Program-made: the position numbers and the translations under genes
Notes under the pieces: model-generated
Databases searched by the model: none
What the model was told of the DNA's origin: nothing
What the model saw: only the letters and a program-made list of their open reading frames with translations
In this document: positions 42,040 to 52,316 of the stretch, in pieces
Layout of the letters: the number at the start of each line of letters is the position of its first letter
Numbering within the stretch: position 1 is the first letter of the stretch
Assembly (NCBI GenBank): GCA_922989275.2
Contig: OV277866.1
Coordinates: 57,279,246 to 57,343,245, forward strand
DNA length: 64,000 bases
DNA from: Gari tellinella
Lineage: Eukaryota > Mollusca > Bivalvia > Cardiida > Psammobiidae
Reading direction: 5' to 3'

Positions 42040-42200
42040 ATTAAAGGCATGGGACAGCTGAGATCGAGATAAAAGTGAAGACTTGAAACTTCTGAAGGAG
42101 CTCTCTGCTTTACTTTCACTTTGCTTTAAGCATTCATCTGGTTTAAACACAACATACTAAAACCATTGTATCCAGCGGTCGTTATAGAGGAGATGAACAT
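42040..42200. repeat. Family B/H relic
   Basis: AAGTGAAGACTTG, GAAGGAGCTCTCTGC, TTTACTTTCACTTTGC, TTTAAGCATTCATCTGG then AGCGGTCGTTATAGAGG, a family H right end. The left part is disordered. Confidence 0.6.
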
Positions 42201-42227
42201 GTACTTTACAAACACAACAGTAGAGAA

Positions 42228-42401
42228 GATGTTATTACGCTAAAACTATTATTTCCATTGCAAACAGTTTAATGCCAGATCAGGCTCAAAAATGTTTGCT
42301 ACTCAGATGAATGTCGAAAAGTCATCTTTTTCTACGTTTTATTGCGATGCGTTTGCGTTTCGTTTGCGTTAAAACGGAAACGAATAACGTTTCCTCCACT
42401 G
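42228..42401 (+). repeat. Family A MITE with collapsed hairpin
   Basis: CAGTAGAGAAGATG left end, GTTTCCTCCACTG right end. Left block shortened; hairpin reduced to CAGTTTAATGCCAGATCA then GGCTCAAAAATG. Confidence 0.85.
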
Positions 42402-42418
42402 TACATGTACAAACACAA

Positions 42419-42634
42419 CAGTAGAGAATATGTTATTATTATCCGTTGAAAGGACACTAAACGCAAACGCTTTGCAGTAACATATTGAAAATGACGGCTC
42501 TTTGAAACTTATGACGATAATTTATCCGAATTGCAAACAATTTGAATACTGATCTGGCTCCGAACTCTTTGCCATTCAAATAATAGTGCCAGCACAAATG
42601 TTTTTATTGGGAAACAATAACGTCTTCTCTACTG
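42419..42634 (-). repeat. Family A MITE, old copy, with duplicated flank
   Basis: CAGTAGAGAATATG left end, GTCTTCTCTACTG right end. The preceding ACAAACACAA is the same as before 42228, although the two elements lie in opposite orientation. Only the right arm of the hairpin remains. Confidence 0.82.
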
Positions 42635-42693
42635 TAACTATTTGGTTTCTCTGAAACAACCAGATTGTTGAACGTATTCACGGTATGCAGGTG

Positions 42694-42935
42694 CAGTGGA
42701 AAAAAACGTTATTCTTTCCCGTTTAAACGCAAACGAAAACGCGTTGCAATAAAACGTAGAAAAAGATAACTTTTCGACAATTCTGACCATTTTTTAAAAT
42801 CTGAGTGGCAAACAGTTTCGAGCCTGATCAGACGCCGGGCTACCGGCGTCTGATCTGGCTCCAAACTGTTTGCAATGGAAATAATAGTTTTAGCGTAAAC
42901 GCGTTCATAGGGAAAGAATAACATTTCCTCCACTG
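42694..42935 (-). mobile_element. Family A MITE, older subfamily, full length
   Basis: CAGTGGAAAAAAACG left end, ATTTCCTCCACTG right end, intact hairpin with apex CCGGGCTACCGG. Confidence 0.9.
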
Positions 42936-43109
42936 TAGGGTGAAATTACATGTAAGTCGTCAATATCTTTTTATGACCTTTCTGCTTACTTGCAATTTTG
43001 TCCAGATAGTATCTGTTTTAGATGTACATGTAAGACACCGCCAATTTTTAAAATACATTACCCATTAGATTTGGTTTGAATGACTGCCGTAGTTGCACTC
43101 TATTGTATA

Positions 43110-43360
43110 CAGTGGAGAAACTGTTATTCTTTCCCAATTAAGGCGTTTTCGCTAAAAACATTACTTCCAATGCAAATAGTTCGGAGCCAGATCAGACGTC
43201 GGGTAACCCGGCGTCTGATCAGGCTCCAAACTGTTTGCGGTCCAGGTTAAAATCAATACATTGTATTCAGCTTTGTCAAGAAGTTGTAATTTTCTACATT
43301 TTATTTTGCGTTTGCGTTTCGTTTGTTTTTAAACGGGGAAGAATTACGTTTTCTCCACTG
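43110..43360 (+). mobile_element. Family A MITE, older subfamily, full length
   Basis: CAGTGGAGAAACTG left end, GTTTTCTCCACTG right end, TA duplications, hairpin intact with GTTCGGAGCC left arm. Confidence 0.92.
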
Positions 43361-43699
43361 TACCTATATAAACAACTAAATGTCACACCTTGGATGTCGA
43401 GACACATTGTACCGCCATTTCAAAATAGATAATGGGGTTAAATGCGATTGATATATAAATATAGAACATCTGTCTAAATATAACATTCTTATTTATTTTG
43501 TAGTATCTATGTAAAGCGTTCAAGAATGTTTGGTACTATTGTCGCTAATGGGGGTCCATTTTGACTTGCGACTTCGATCAGCATAGTCAACATTAGCTTC
43601 CGTATAGTACATATTTCTCAATGAATGATTTTATTCTCAGACATAGAACACACATGGTACCGGTATCTCATACTTTACCATCATAACTCTACCCATTTG

Positions 43700-44015
43700 T
43701 CAATTTATTTACATTTATATCGGAGCATCTCTTTCTATATGTCTGCACATTGTACATGTCTGTCCCGTTTGTCGTCTTGTCTGTCTCTTTATGTGCATGT
43801 GATTATCTGGTTCTTTCTTCCCATACATCTATATATATATCTATCTCTGTATATCCCACTCTCTCTATGTCTGTATATCTCTCTTTCTCTCTCTCTCTGT
43901 CAAACTCTGTCTACCCGTCTCTGACTGTCTGCCTCACTGTCTGTCTCTACCTCTCTGTATTTCTTTCCGCCCGTATGTCTCTTTCCCACTCTCTCCCCAT
44001 CTTCCGTTTATTGTT
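43700..44015. repeat. Polypyrimidine (CTCT/GTCTGTCT) tract
   Basis: Long run of CTCTCTGTC and TATATCTCTC units. The two overlapping plus-strand open frames here are low-complexity artefacts. Confidence 0.85.
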
Positions 44016-44480
44016 TTCCCATTACCGGGGAATTCAGACATAGCATGCTGTGAAGGGGTTACCTTCTGACTTTTACAAGCAGCAGGTAAATCCTTGTGGA
44101 ATGAAGATTCATTTGTCCTAACTAAAGATGTTCAGATCTCCTGTCGTTTTGCATTTCTGTATATATTCTGTGGAAGACATATTACACAATCTTAAGAGAC
44201 GTGGGTTTGGCTTCCATCTAGGTATTAGACATACCATAGATGTCAGGCACAATGTCAAACACACCTCCTGACCCGAGCTTAGGGCAGACGCACCTGAAAG
44301 GTTGAACTTTCGTACAGTCAACCACTTGTTAAGGTTGAGGATCCCTAATGAGTTCGGATCAAAATCGGCACTCAACGTATAGCGATCGGCCACTCTCGTC
44401 AACTGACACGATAAAGCATGGTTCGGAGCGGACTGGCAGCTGACGCCGATCATTACACCAGGACTGCCATTTCTCCGGAT
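44016..44480. other. Unrecognised stretch, slightly higher GC
   Basis: Two overlapping minus-strand frames (44118-44453 and 44359-44610) have normal-looking composition but differ in frame and run into a family B element at the right. They might be a decayed coding remnant; no family is recognised. Confidence 0.3.
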
Positions 44481-44489
44481 TTTTACTAA

Positions 44490-44640
44490 GTCTTCGGATT
44501 TTTATCCTAGCAGAATGGTAGCTTAAAACAGGCTGAAAGTAAAGCAGAATTCGCCTAATGGCACATTCTGCTTTACTTTCAACCTGTTTTAAGCAGTCTT
44601 GTATCTTCAAAACAAGAAACAGACTATGGGTAAAGGTACG
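44490..44640. repeat. Family B MITE, right part
   Basis: Hairpin 44519-44594: GCTTAAAACAGGCTGAAAG, TAAAGCAGAATTCGCC, TAATGG, then complement. Right end ACTATGGGTAAAGG is decayed. Left end not found. From 44641 to 45090 nothing further is recognised. Confidence 0.75.
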
Positions 44641-45093
44641 ATTAGTAAAATTGCATCTGAAAATTTGAAAATTTGAAAACTTATGATTTTTATTTTCAAC
44701 TTATGGAAGCCCTGTTACATGTACATGTATCCGTAAAGTACCAATATTGACTAACTTTAGACCGATCTCATTAGAGGTTCTCAACCTTAAGCGACTTCTA
44801 AAACTGAAATATCCAATTACAGGTACATTTGTAAGCTCCTGCATGGCCATTGAAATGAGATTTTACATTTTTTTATTTAAGGTAGGTGACTGTTTAGAGC
44901 AAGATAAAAGGTAAATAAAAGAAGTGGCAGCGTTTGAAAAATTCGAAGATATAGCAATTTCACTGCCATACTGTCTTCTGCTTCACTATTGTTCTCTGCA
45001 ATACCGTTTCAAAGAGCTTTAGCTTTTAGGCAGTAGATCTATGACTGACTTGTTTTCTTAGTTTCAATGCAAACACTTTTATGAGCAAATGCG

Positions 45094-45259
45094 CTAACCC
45101 CTTTACTGCCCACTCCGAGTAATACGGCGTCTGGTCAGGATCCCAACTGTTTGACACTCATTTCAATATTTCTATAAGACAGAATACATGTAATTTAATT
45201 TCAAATTTGAGACGATACTTGTTTAACAGTTGATGACGTAATGGCAGTAAATGGGTTAA
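45094..45259. mobile_element. Family F MITE
   Basis: CTAACCCCTTTACTGCC at left mirrors GGCAGTAAATGGGTTAA at right. Hairpin reduced to its right half (CCGAGTAATACGGCGTCTGG, TCAGGATCCCAACTGTTTG). TGATGACGTAATGG near the right end is one base from a CRE. Confidence 0.82.
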
Positions 45260-45485
45260 ACCTTTCCCCAATAGAAGCGCCTTTTCGCGCATTCAGTTTA
45301 TTCCCCCGCTAAAGAAAATAGTTCCAAATCGTTAATTATGAATATGTATTATAGGAATATTTTCTTTGTTCAAGAAGGTAGTTTAAAGAAGGCTGAAAGA
45401 AAAGCAGAATGCGCCTTACTTTCAACCTGCTTTAAATAATCGCATATTTTTAAAACTAGGAACAGGCTATTGGGTAAAGGGTTAA
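45256..45485. mobile_element. Family B MITE sharing a TTAA with family F
   Basis: TTAAACCTTTCCCCAATAG at left, CTATTGGGTAAAGGGTTAA at right. The TTAA at 45256-45259 is also the right target copy of the family F element, so one inserted in the target of the other. The hairpin is shortened to one GAATGCGCC copy. Confidence 0.85.
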
Positions 45486-45773
45486 AGCATGCAGAATATA
45501 CATGTAACGATTGGCGTAGAAAGTGTTTTCATTCCTTAAAGCAGCATGTTTCCGGGTCTACCCAGGCCAGAATGTCTCAACTGGCACATTGTAGCAGGGG
45601 GAAATGATTATGAAAATTGGCGTATTAAGTACTTATTTATGTCAAGTAACACGAAAATAGTACCACATTCTGCAAATGTCATTCTATATTTAGCAGTTCA
45701 CGTGTAAGCTATTATAGGATACAGCAGACATAACAAGATGTGTTGGAGAACAACGTTGCTCGCCTACTGAATA

Positions 45774-46001
45774 CCGTGGAAAAGAGTTATTCTTTTCCAA
45801 TAAACGCGTTTATGCTAAAGCAATGATTTCTTTTGCAAACAATTTGGAGCCAGACACGACCCCTGGTAACGCGGAGTCTGATCATCAGCCTCTAAATTGT
45901 TTGCCACTCAGAAAAAAGCGACCATACATTGTAAGAAGTTCAAGAACATGTCGTTTCTATATTTTATTACATTTACGTTTATGTTTCATTTCGATCGTTT
46001 G
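45774..46001 (+). repeat. Family A MITE, right end lost
   Basis: CCGTGGAAAAGAG left end, left block, hairpin with CACGACCCCTGGTAACGCGG, then ATTTACGTTTATG and CATTTCGATCG before unrelated sequence. Confidence 0.75.
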
Positions 46002-46226
46002 AAACTGTTTGTAAATGACGTGACAGCGCGTACAGGCTAAGATAAACCTGGATTTGATTTTTTTGACTTTTTTTTTTTATAGTTGTACAGATGCGGGGTA
46101 TGCAGTTTATATGCCGATAAATGTTATCATTGTGATTATATCTGTGAAGTTTTCAATTTGACTCATAGGCAGTGGTTAGATAATGGTACTTACATGTAGA
46201 TTGTTGATACCATTTCATGCGTGGTA

Positions 46227-46460
46227 CAGTGGAGAAAACGTTATTCTTTCCTAATAAACGCGTTTACGCTAAAACTATTATTTCCATTGCAAACAGTTTG
46301 GAGCCAGATCAGACGCCGGGTAACCCGGCGTCTGATTAGGCTCCTTATTGTTTGCCACTCAGATTTAAAAAAAATAGTCAGAATTGTCGCAAAGTTATCT
46401 TTTCTACGTTTTATTGCGATGCGTTTGCGTTTCGTCCGCGTTTAAACAGGAAAGAGTGAC
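46227..46460 (+). repeat. Family A MITE, right terminal repeat deleted
   Basis: CAGTGGAGAAAACG left end and intact hairpin; the right block stops after GTTTAAACAGGAAAGAGTG. Confidence 0.88.
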
Positions 46461-46499
46461 CAAACTTTTAAGAACCCACGACTAGAGTTTTCCCTAACC

Positions 46500-46640
46500 T
46501 TTTCATTATGTATGCTAAACATATTATGTTTATTTCAAATAGTTTAGAGCCAGAACAAAATCCGAATAACCTGGTGTCTGTTCAGATTCCAGTCTGTTTG
46601 CTACCCAAAGAAAATCCATCAACTTTTCCAGAACAGTCAT
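46500..46640 (+). repeat. Family A relic, centre only
   Basis: GCTAAACATATTATGTTTATT, AATAGTTTAGAGCCAGAACA, CCGAATAACCTGGTG, TCCAGTCTGTTTGC. No ends. A further weak cassette follows at 46695-46760. Confidence 0.6.
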
Positions 46641-46804
46641 GAAAAACAATTAAAATCAAAGGTAGATCTAATGTCTTTACAATTTGAATTAATATACGAG
46701 TGTCAAACAGTGTTGATCCAAATTAGTTATTCGTATTGTGGTCTGAGTCTAACAGTTTTTAAACATCTGACGAGCCGCGTCTTGAAGCATAAGACTTACA
46801 TGTA

Positions 46805-47050
46805 CAGTGGAGAAACGTTATTCTTTCCCGTTTAAACGCAAACGAAACGCAAACGCATCGCATTAAAACATAGAAAATGACAACTTTTCGACAATTCTGG
46901 CTATTCATGTTAATCGGATTGGCAAACAGTTAGGAGCCTGATCAGAAGCCGGGTAACCCGGCGTCTGGTCTGGCTCCTAACTGTTTGCAGTGGAAATATA
47001 CGTTTTAGTGTAAACGCGTTTATTGGGAAAGAATAACACATTCTTCACTG
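46805..47050 (-). mobile_element. Family A MITE, AACACATTC subgroup
   Basis: 246 bp, left end CAGTGGAGAAACG, right end AACACATTCTTCACTG. Hairpin arms are CAGTTAGGAGCC / GGCTCCTAACTG: both arms share the same change, so the stem stays paired. 48043-48289 has the same paired variant. Confidence 0.92.
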
Positions 47051-47061
47051 TACATGTAGAT

Positions 47062-47319
47062 GTAACTCTTTCACGGCCAAGTTTACTGTATCGTCTGCTT
47101 AAATTCTCTTACCGCGAAAATATATTCTGCTTTGGTACAGTGGTAGTGCCGTCTGCAATATTGTCGAAGTCAGATTTAGGGCTGGATTGATTGAAGAAAT
47201 GACGATACGAACTTCAAACAGTTTGGATCCTGATCAGACGCCGCGTAACGCGGCGTCTGATCAGGATCTAAACTGTTTGCAAAGTTGCCTTTTGGCGCCG
47301 TTGTCAGGGAAATAGTTAA
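47062..47319. repeat. Family F MITE with complete hairpin
   Basis: TAACTCTTTCACGGCC left, GTCAGGGAAATAGTTAA right. CATCGTCTGC-like motifs flank the hairpin at 47215-47281, which is a fully paired cassette: CAAACAGTTTGGATCCTGATC, written as CAAACAGTTTGG and ATCCTGATC, apex CGCCGCGTAACGCGGCG and complement. Here the mismatch position of family A is T-A paired. Confidence 0.78.
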
Positions 47320-47519
47320 TGAAACTGATATTAAAACGACACATTTGATGGGTAAGGCCTTCTGTGGTTCCTCTATCAGACAAGTAACAGATAAGATTAT
47401 GTATAAAACCCACTGATGGCTTAATTTGTTTTCCAGGTTTTTTTTCTATGGAAATCTGACAGACAAAAAGCAAGAAAAAATAACAGAAAAACACATAACT
47501 ATTTCAATAAAAGCAAACA

Positions 47520-47716
47520 ACGAGTGGAGAAAGCGTTACTCTTTCTTGTTTTAAGGGTAAACGAAAGGCAAAGGCGATGCAAGAAAACGGAAAATCTGAT
47601 ATTCTTTTGAAATCTGTAACGAACTACTTTACATGTACATGTTACATGTATACATGTATACATGTTTGAATGGTAAACAGTTTGGAGCCCGACCTAGCTC
47701 CAAACGGTTTGCAATG
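47520..47716 (-). repeat. Family A MITE, right half lost
   Basis: GAGTGGAGAAAGCG left end, AAACGAAAGGCAAAGG block, a run of ACATGTATACATGT, and hairpin collapsed to CAGTTTGGAGCCCGACC then TAGCTCCAAACG. Confidence 0.75.
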
Positions 47717-47854
47717 GTTTTTCAGTGTCTCGCTTATCAACATACATTTTATCTTGTAAGTATTAATCGTAAAAACCACCGCCTGCCACGATGCCGACTG
47801 GTTTTAGATTTGTCTCCTTTTTTATTTTAAAAGTTAAACAATCCTACAATTGAG

Positions 47855-47925
47855 TGCCAAACAGTATGGAAGCATATCACACTCCGAGTTACTCGTTGTC
47901 TGGTCTGTTTGCAAACCAAACCTGT
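47855..47925. repeat. Solo decayed hairpin cassette
   Basis: GCCAAACAGTATGGAAGCAT, ATCACACTCCGAGTTACTCG, TTGTCTGGTCTGTTTGC. No MITE ends seen. Confidence 0.65.
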
Positions 47926-48042
47926 GAAACTGCGAACGTTCAGCAGTAGGTTTAATAATATCATGAATCACCTGGCAGAGTTGATAAGCGAATCATTCTT
48001 ACAAATATAGACTCATTTATTCATTCTATGTGTGTATATATA

Positions 48043-48289
48043 CAGTGGAGAAAACGTTATTCTTTCCCGTTTAAACGCAAACGAAACGCAAACGCATCGT
48101 ATTAAAACATAGAAAATGACAACTTTTCGACAATTCTGACTATTCATGTTAATCGGAGTTGCAAACAGTTAGGAGCCTGATCAGACGCCGGTTAACCCGG
48201 CGTCTGATCTGGCTCCTAACTGTTTGCAGCGGAAATATACGTTTTAGCGTAAACGCGTTTATTGGGAAAGAATAACACATTCTCCACTG
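48043..48289 (-). mobile_element. Family A MITE, AACACATTC subgroup
   Basis: 247 bp, CAGTGGAGAAAACG left, AACACATTCTCCACTG right, TA duplications. Same paired GTTAGGAGCC / GGCTCCTAAC variant as 46805-47050. Confidence 0.93.
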
Positions 48290-48327
48290 TACTCTAACAT
48301 GTATTCTGCTTAATTAGAATTGTCATA

Positions 48328-48716
48328 CAGTGCTCCCTATCTACATGTACATGTACAACAACACCCAAATTGGAGATAACTATTGCATGTGTTGTTCGGA
48401 GGGAGTTGTTATATTGAGGAAACATTAAGACTTGTTTTACATTTGCAACAAGCTTAAATCCAGATCAGACGTCGCGGTCCGCGGCGTCTAATCTGAATTC
48501 AAGCTGTTTGTCACTCGTCATTATATTTCTTATGTCAAACTGTAAACTTACAATTTATATATATAACTTTAAGCAAAAAACAGACGACAATTTGAAGCAG
48601 ACGATATTGTATCAGTGAAAATGTAAGACATAAATGTCTTGTTTGGGGAACAGCGACAAATGTTGTTGTAAGGAGGGAATCGTTGTTCGACGGGCCGTTG
48701 TAGGGATGGAGCATTG
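48328..48716. mobile_element. Family C MITE, copy 2
   Basis: CAGTGCTCCCTATCTACATG left, complement at right CAATGCTCCATCCC. Hairpin at about 48445-48512: GCAACAAGCTTAAATCC, AGATCAGACGTCGCGG, TCCGCGGCGTCTAATC, GAATTCAAGCTGTTTG. Downstream CAGACGACAATTTG and AGCAGACGATATTG as in copy 1. Confidence 0.88.
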
Positions 48717-48789
48717 TACGTCTTTAATTTGAAGAACCTACCATTTTCAACACTTTATTACATGTACATTTCGATTGCGATTAAATGAA

Positions 48790-49237
48790 AATAATTTAAT
48801 ATTGTTTGATTTCATTACATTTGGTTAGCTGTGATTGGCTGTAATTTTTGTTTCATAACTCCATGAAAAAAATAAAATTTAGGCCACGCCTCGTCAGGAC
48901 TACTTTCGCTTAGTCCAGTTGCTCTCCTCAAGCGCTGTATGAAGCAGGACGCCAAATGACGTCATTAACGTCGACGTTACTACAAAACAACGACGCTTTT
49001 TGCCGGAAAATATATAAGGCGGAGGGACTACAACCTACATTTTAAAAGCGTTAAAAATGAACATTCGCGTCAGATTCTCTATTTAACTATTTTCTTCAAT
49101 TCAGTAGTGATATTAAATTATAAGGAATAATTCGGAATATTTATTGTTTTCATGGAGGTATGAAACAAAAACCTGGTCACACTGTATGAAACCGCGAATC
49201 ATACCTCCATGAAAACAATAAATATTCGAATTATTCC
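48790..49237. mobile_element. Unclassified fold-back element with CRE and TATA motifs
   Basis: Flanked by a direct repeat TTAAATGAA (48781-48789 and 49238-49246), a probable 8- or 9-bp target duplication. Ends are imperfect inverted repeats (AATAATTTAATATTG against GGAATAATTCGAATATT read from the right). Inside, a long stem 49121-49240 pairs CATGGAGGTATGA with TCATACCTCCATG; a third arm copy lies at 48847-48866 (TTTTGTTTCATAACTCCATG). An 8-bp duplication would fit hAT-type elements, but the ends do not allow an assignment. Confidence 0.72.
48957..49018 (+). promoter_or_regulatory. Promoter-like CRE and TATA motifs inside the fold-back element
   Basis: Perfect TGACGTCA at 48957-48964 and TATATAAG at 49011-49018, with an inverted CCAAT box (ATTGG) at 48834-48838. 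The spacing is plausible for an RNA polymerase II promoter firing rightward. An ATG near 49057 opens only nine codons. Activity is not shown. Confidence 0.4.
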
Positions 49238-49265
49238 TTAAATGAATAACGTCTTCTCTTCTCTT

Positions 49266-49885
49266 ATACTATAGTGTTTACCTCCATGCGATATTGTCTA
49301 TAATCGACCCTTATTTATTATTAATACACGTGTTATTACTGCCAGGTCGAGGGTGGGAAATATGGGAAAAATAGTACTAGATGTCTGTTGACTGTGTCTA
49401 TAATTGGTCATATTATTTATGTCTGTAAACGCAGATTATGACAAAACTTGTTTTGTCGCTGAATTATTAATTACTGTACTTGCATATGTTCCTTATCGTA
49501 GTAGCTATATTGTGCTTTTGCAAACAGTTTAGATCATGAGCAAATGCCACGTTTACAAGTCGGCGTCTGATCATGTTCCAAACTGTTTCATATACTTGTC
49601 CGATGTTTCTTTCGTTCAAGTTGCATGGCAATATATAGATAAAAAAATGTGCAGCTAAAACCTATTGAAAAATACTATGATAATGTTGTTATGAATAAGG
49701 GTGGTACTCCAGTTTTATTACGATGTCTATTAATGTTACTATCTATCGAGTCATCTGATTTACACAGAGTTGACGTCATTCGATGCCCTTTATCGTTTTG
49801 ATTTTCCAACATTAATAAATATTTTAGCGGTGAGACTCACACGTCAGAATTTATGTAACACAATCTTATGAAGTTGCATCGTATA
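49266..49885. repeat. Sparse stretch with one cassette hairpin
   Basis: Hairpin at about 49518-49590: GCAAACAGTTTAGATCATGA, GCAAATGCCACGTTTACAAG, TCGGCGTCTGATCATGTTCC, AAACTGTTTC. Otherwise no gene or repeat ends recognised. Confidence 0.6.
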
Positions 49886-50035
49886 CAGTAAAGAAAACTG
49901 TATTCCCGTTTAAATGAACCTAAACGTAATGCAATAAAAGAAAATTGCAGCTTCTTGATTATGTTGACAAGTCTTGATCAGGACACGGAGTTACCCGGCC
50001 TATGGTCTGTTTCCAAACTGTTTGCAATTTTATTG
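49886..50035 (-). repeat. Family A MITE, right end lost
   Basis: CAGTAAAGAAAACTG left end, CCTAAACGTAATGCAATAAA, hairpin with CACGGAGTTACCCGG. The right terminal block is missing. Confidence 0.75.
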
Positions 50036-50074
50036 ACTACCCTCGTGTCTTCTTTTGATTGACCCCATACATTG

Positions 50075-50281
50075 TATATGCTAAACCTCTATTGCAAACA
50101 GTTTGGAGCCAGACCTGACACCGAAATATTTGGTGGTTGTTCAGGCTCCAAACTGTTTGCTTCCCAGCGAAAAAAACAAAATCATCCATAATTTCAGAAC
50201 CTTTCTTTTTTCTTTATCTTTATTCAATTACACTTGCGTTTATGTTCGTTTAAACGGGAAAGAAATACGTCTTCTGCACTG
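50075..50281 (+). repeat. Family A MITE, left end lost
   Basis: GCTAAACCTCTATTGCAAAC, hairpin arms intact with altered apex (CACCGAAATATTTGGTG, still paired), right block and GTCTTCTGCACTG. Confidence 0.8.
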
Positions 50282-50285
50282 CATA

Positions 50286-50544
50286 CGGTGGAGAAAATGT
50301 TATTCTTTCCCTTTAAATGCAAACGAAACGCAAACGCAAATGCATCACAATAAAAGAAGAAAAATATAAGTTTTAGACAGTTCTGACTATTTCTTTAAAT
50401 CTGAGTGGCAAACAGTTTGGAGCCTGATCAGACGCCGGGTTACCCGGCGTCTGATCTGACTCCAAATTGTTTGCAATGGAAATAATAGCTTTAGCGTACA
50501 TTTGTAAACGCGTTAATTGGGAAAGAATAACGTTTAATCCACTG
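50286..50544 (-). mobile_element. Family A MITE, older subfamily
   Basis: CGGTGGAGAAAATG left end, GTTTAATCCACTG right end, intact hairpin. The left block has an extra AAACGC unit. Confidence 0.9.
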
Positions 50545-50750
50545 TATATATTTGCATGTACATATATATAGCAAACCAACTGCTGCCACGTAACGGAAGA
50601 CGATCTAACAAACCATTTGTCTTGCTTTTGTCTTACCTTATTGTGGGCCTGTCTACGTAATATTGTCTTATATTGATCAAACGTTCACGACCATCAACAA
50701 CTATTGTTTATAAAGCTGAAAGAACTGTAGATGTGTTACTCAACCTTTTA

Positions 50751-50996
50751 CAGTGGAGAATCTGTTATTCTTTCCCAATAAACGCGTTTACGCTAAAACT
50801 ATTATTTGCAGTGCAAACAGTTTGGAGCCAGATCAGACGCCGGGTAACCCGGCGTCTGATCAGGCTCCAAACTGTTTGCCACCAAGATAAACAAGAATTA
50901 TCAGAATTGTCCAAAAGTTATTCTTTTCTACGTTTTAATGCTTTGCGTTTGCGTACGTTTGCGTTTAAACGGGAAAGAATAACAGATTCTCCACTG
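50751..50996 (+). mobile_element. Family A MITE, full length, young subfamily
   Basis: 246 bp. TA at left; TG at right (second target copy mutated). Intact hairpin. Confidence 0.94.
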
Positions 50997-51105
50997 TGTG
51001 TGTTTTTTTTCTTAAAAATGACCTCTTCCACCATTTTGAAAAATGGCAAGTTTATGTCGATTCTAGAGCTGCTTTAAGAAAATATTTCTAAAAAAATTAA
51101 AAGTA

Positions 51106-51454
51106 CAGTGTTCCCTCCCTAAAACGGCCCTCCATACAACGACTCCCTCCTTACAACGATCCTTGTCGCCATTCCCTAAACAGGACATTTTCCAACGCTT
51201 TTACTGCTGAAATATAGTCAGCTTAAAATTGTCGTCTGGTGTTTTTTGCTTAAAGTTACATATAAGTGGACATTTTTATGGATTTATACAATGACGAGTG
51301 ACAAACAGCTTGAATCCAGATCAGACTCCGCGTTACGATTTTTGCTGTTTGCAAAGGTAAGTCAAGTCTTAATAGTTTTCCCTATAAAGACTCCCTCCGA
51401 ACAACACACTCAATATGTGTCCCCATCGGGTGTTGCTGTAGATTGGGAGCACTG
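51106..51454. mobile_element. Family C MITE, copy 3, opposite orientation
   Basis: CAGTGTTCCCTCCC left end, GATTGGGAGCACTG right end, TA duplications. AACGGCCCTCCATACAACG and ACGACTCCCTCC units follow the left end. The hairpin is shortened to CAGATCAGACTCCGCGTTACG then TTTTTGCTGTTTGC. Confidence 0.85.
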
Positions 51455-51655
51455 TAAAATAAACAGTGTATACATTTGTCAGAGGATTCCTCTGATCAGG
51501 GTTTTCACTCTTTTCATAGTTCAGATATACTTGTTCAATCCAAGCATATATATATTCAGGGTTCATAAATTCAATCTACTTCATAGCGTCCTCAAATCAG
51601 AGCATTAGCAAGTAGAACAGTCCAAGATAATTATGGCGCTGCAGAATATGATTTA
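51455..51655. repeat. Family G hairpin fragment
   Basis: CAGTGTATACATTTGTCAGA, GGATTCCTCTGATCAGG, GTTTTCACTCTTTTC at about 51464-51520. The remainder is unrecognised. Confidence 0.6.
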
Positions 51656-51908
51656 CAGTGGTGAATACGTTATTCTTTCCGAAATAAGCGCGTTCATGCT
51701 ATAAAAGTATCATATTATTTTCAAACAGTTTGGACCCAGTTTTAGTTGTTTTATTTCGTATGCATTTTGACAGTCCCCCCCCCCCCACATGGCAAATATA
51801 TATATATGTAGAGCCCCCCCCCCCCCCCCCACCCCAAACGGTTTCAAATGGAAATAATTGCTTAAGCGTAAAAGCTTTTATTGCGAAAGAGTAAGGTCTT
51901 TTCCACTG
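51656..51908. repeat. Family A-like element with two left-type ends and C tracts
   Basis: Left: CAGTGGTGAATACG, TTTCCGAAATAAGCGCG. Right: AAGCGTAAAAGC, TTTTATTGCGAAAGAG and CTTTTCCACTG. Both ends are of the left (AATAAACGCG) type. Two C-rich homopolymers (about 51775-51787 and 51816-51835) replace the hairpin. Confidence 0.75.
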
Positions 51909-51919
51909 TAATTTTCTCT

Positions 51920-52054
51920 GTTGGGGCGTTTTGGCTACAAAATAATATGTTTTTGGTGCTTTTATTTAAAATTTTCATCATTTTCTACATTCTAATGTGT
52001 TTCGTTTGCGTTTCGTTTGCCTGTAAATGGGAAAGAATAACGTTTTCCCCACTG
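51920..52054 (+). repeat. Family A right half
   Basis: TTTTCATCATTTTCTACATT, GTTTCGTTTGCGTTTCG and GTTTTCCCCACTG. It abuts the previous element. Confidence 0.78.
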
Positions 52055-52316
52055 TACGTGTCCCCATTATCTGCCTATGTCTGCATGCAAATGTAGGCCA
52101 CTGCAGTAGCTTGACCTAATTTAGACGACTTGTTCGGTCAGGACAAACTTTAGATTACGTATCGAAAGATTTACATCTTTTTTTTTTTCTTCAGATAATA
52201 GCGACAGGACCACCGCAGTGCACTTACACCGACACTTTGGACTTAACCCAGCAGACAAAAGCTGAAAAATCATCACCAGCGTATTTCAATTATCAGGTAA
52301 AGTGTTTTCCAAATAC
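52055..52316. other. Non-coding stretch
   Basis: No repeat ends or coding sequence that I can support. Confidence 0.4.

Larger units (their letters stand above)
48717..49265 (+). repeat. Family A right-end relic hosting an unclassified element
   Basis: CATTTTCAACACTTTATTAC and TTTCGATTGCGATTAAATGA before 48790, and TAACGTCTTCTCTTCTC after 49246, are pieces of one old family A right half. Confidence 0.65.

Noticed and set aside
43625..44043. Cysteine/serine-rich open frames
   Set aside because: They are translations of a CT-rich low-complexity tract.
44118..44610. Overlapping minus-strand open frames of 83 and 111 codons
   Set aside because: Different frames, partly inside a family B hairpin, no recognised motif.
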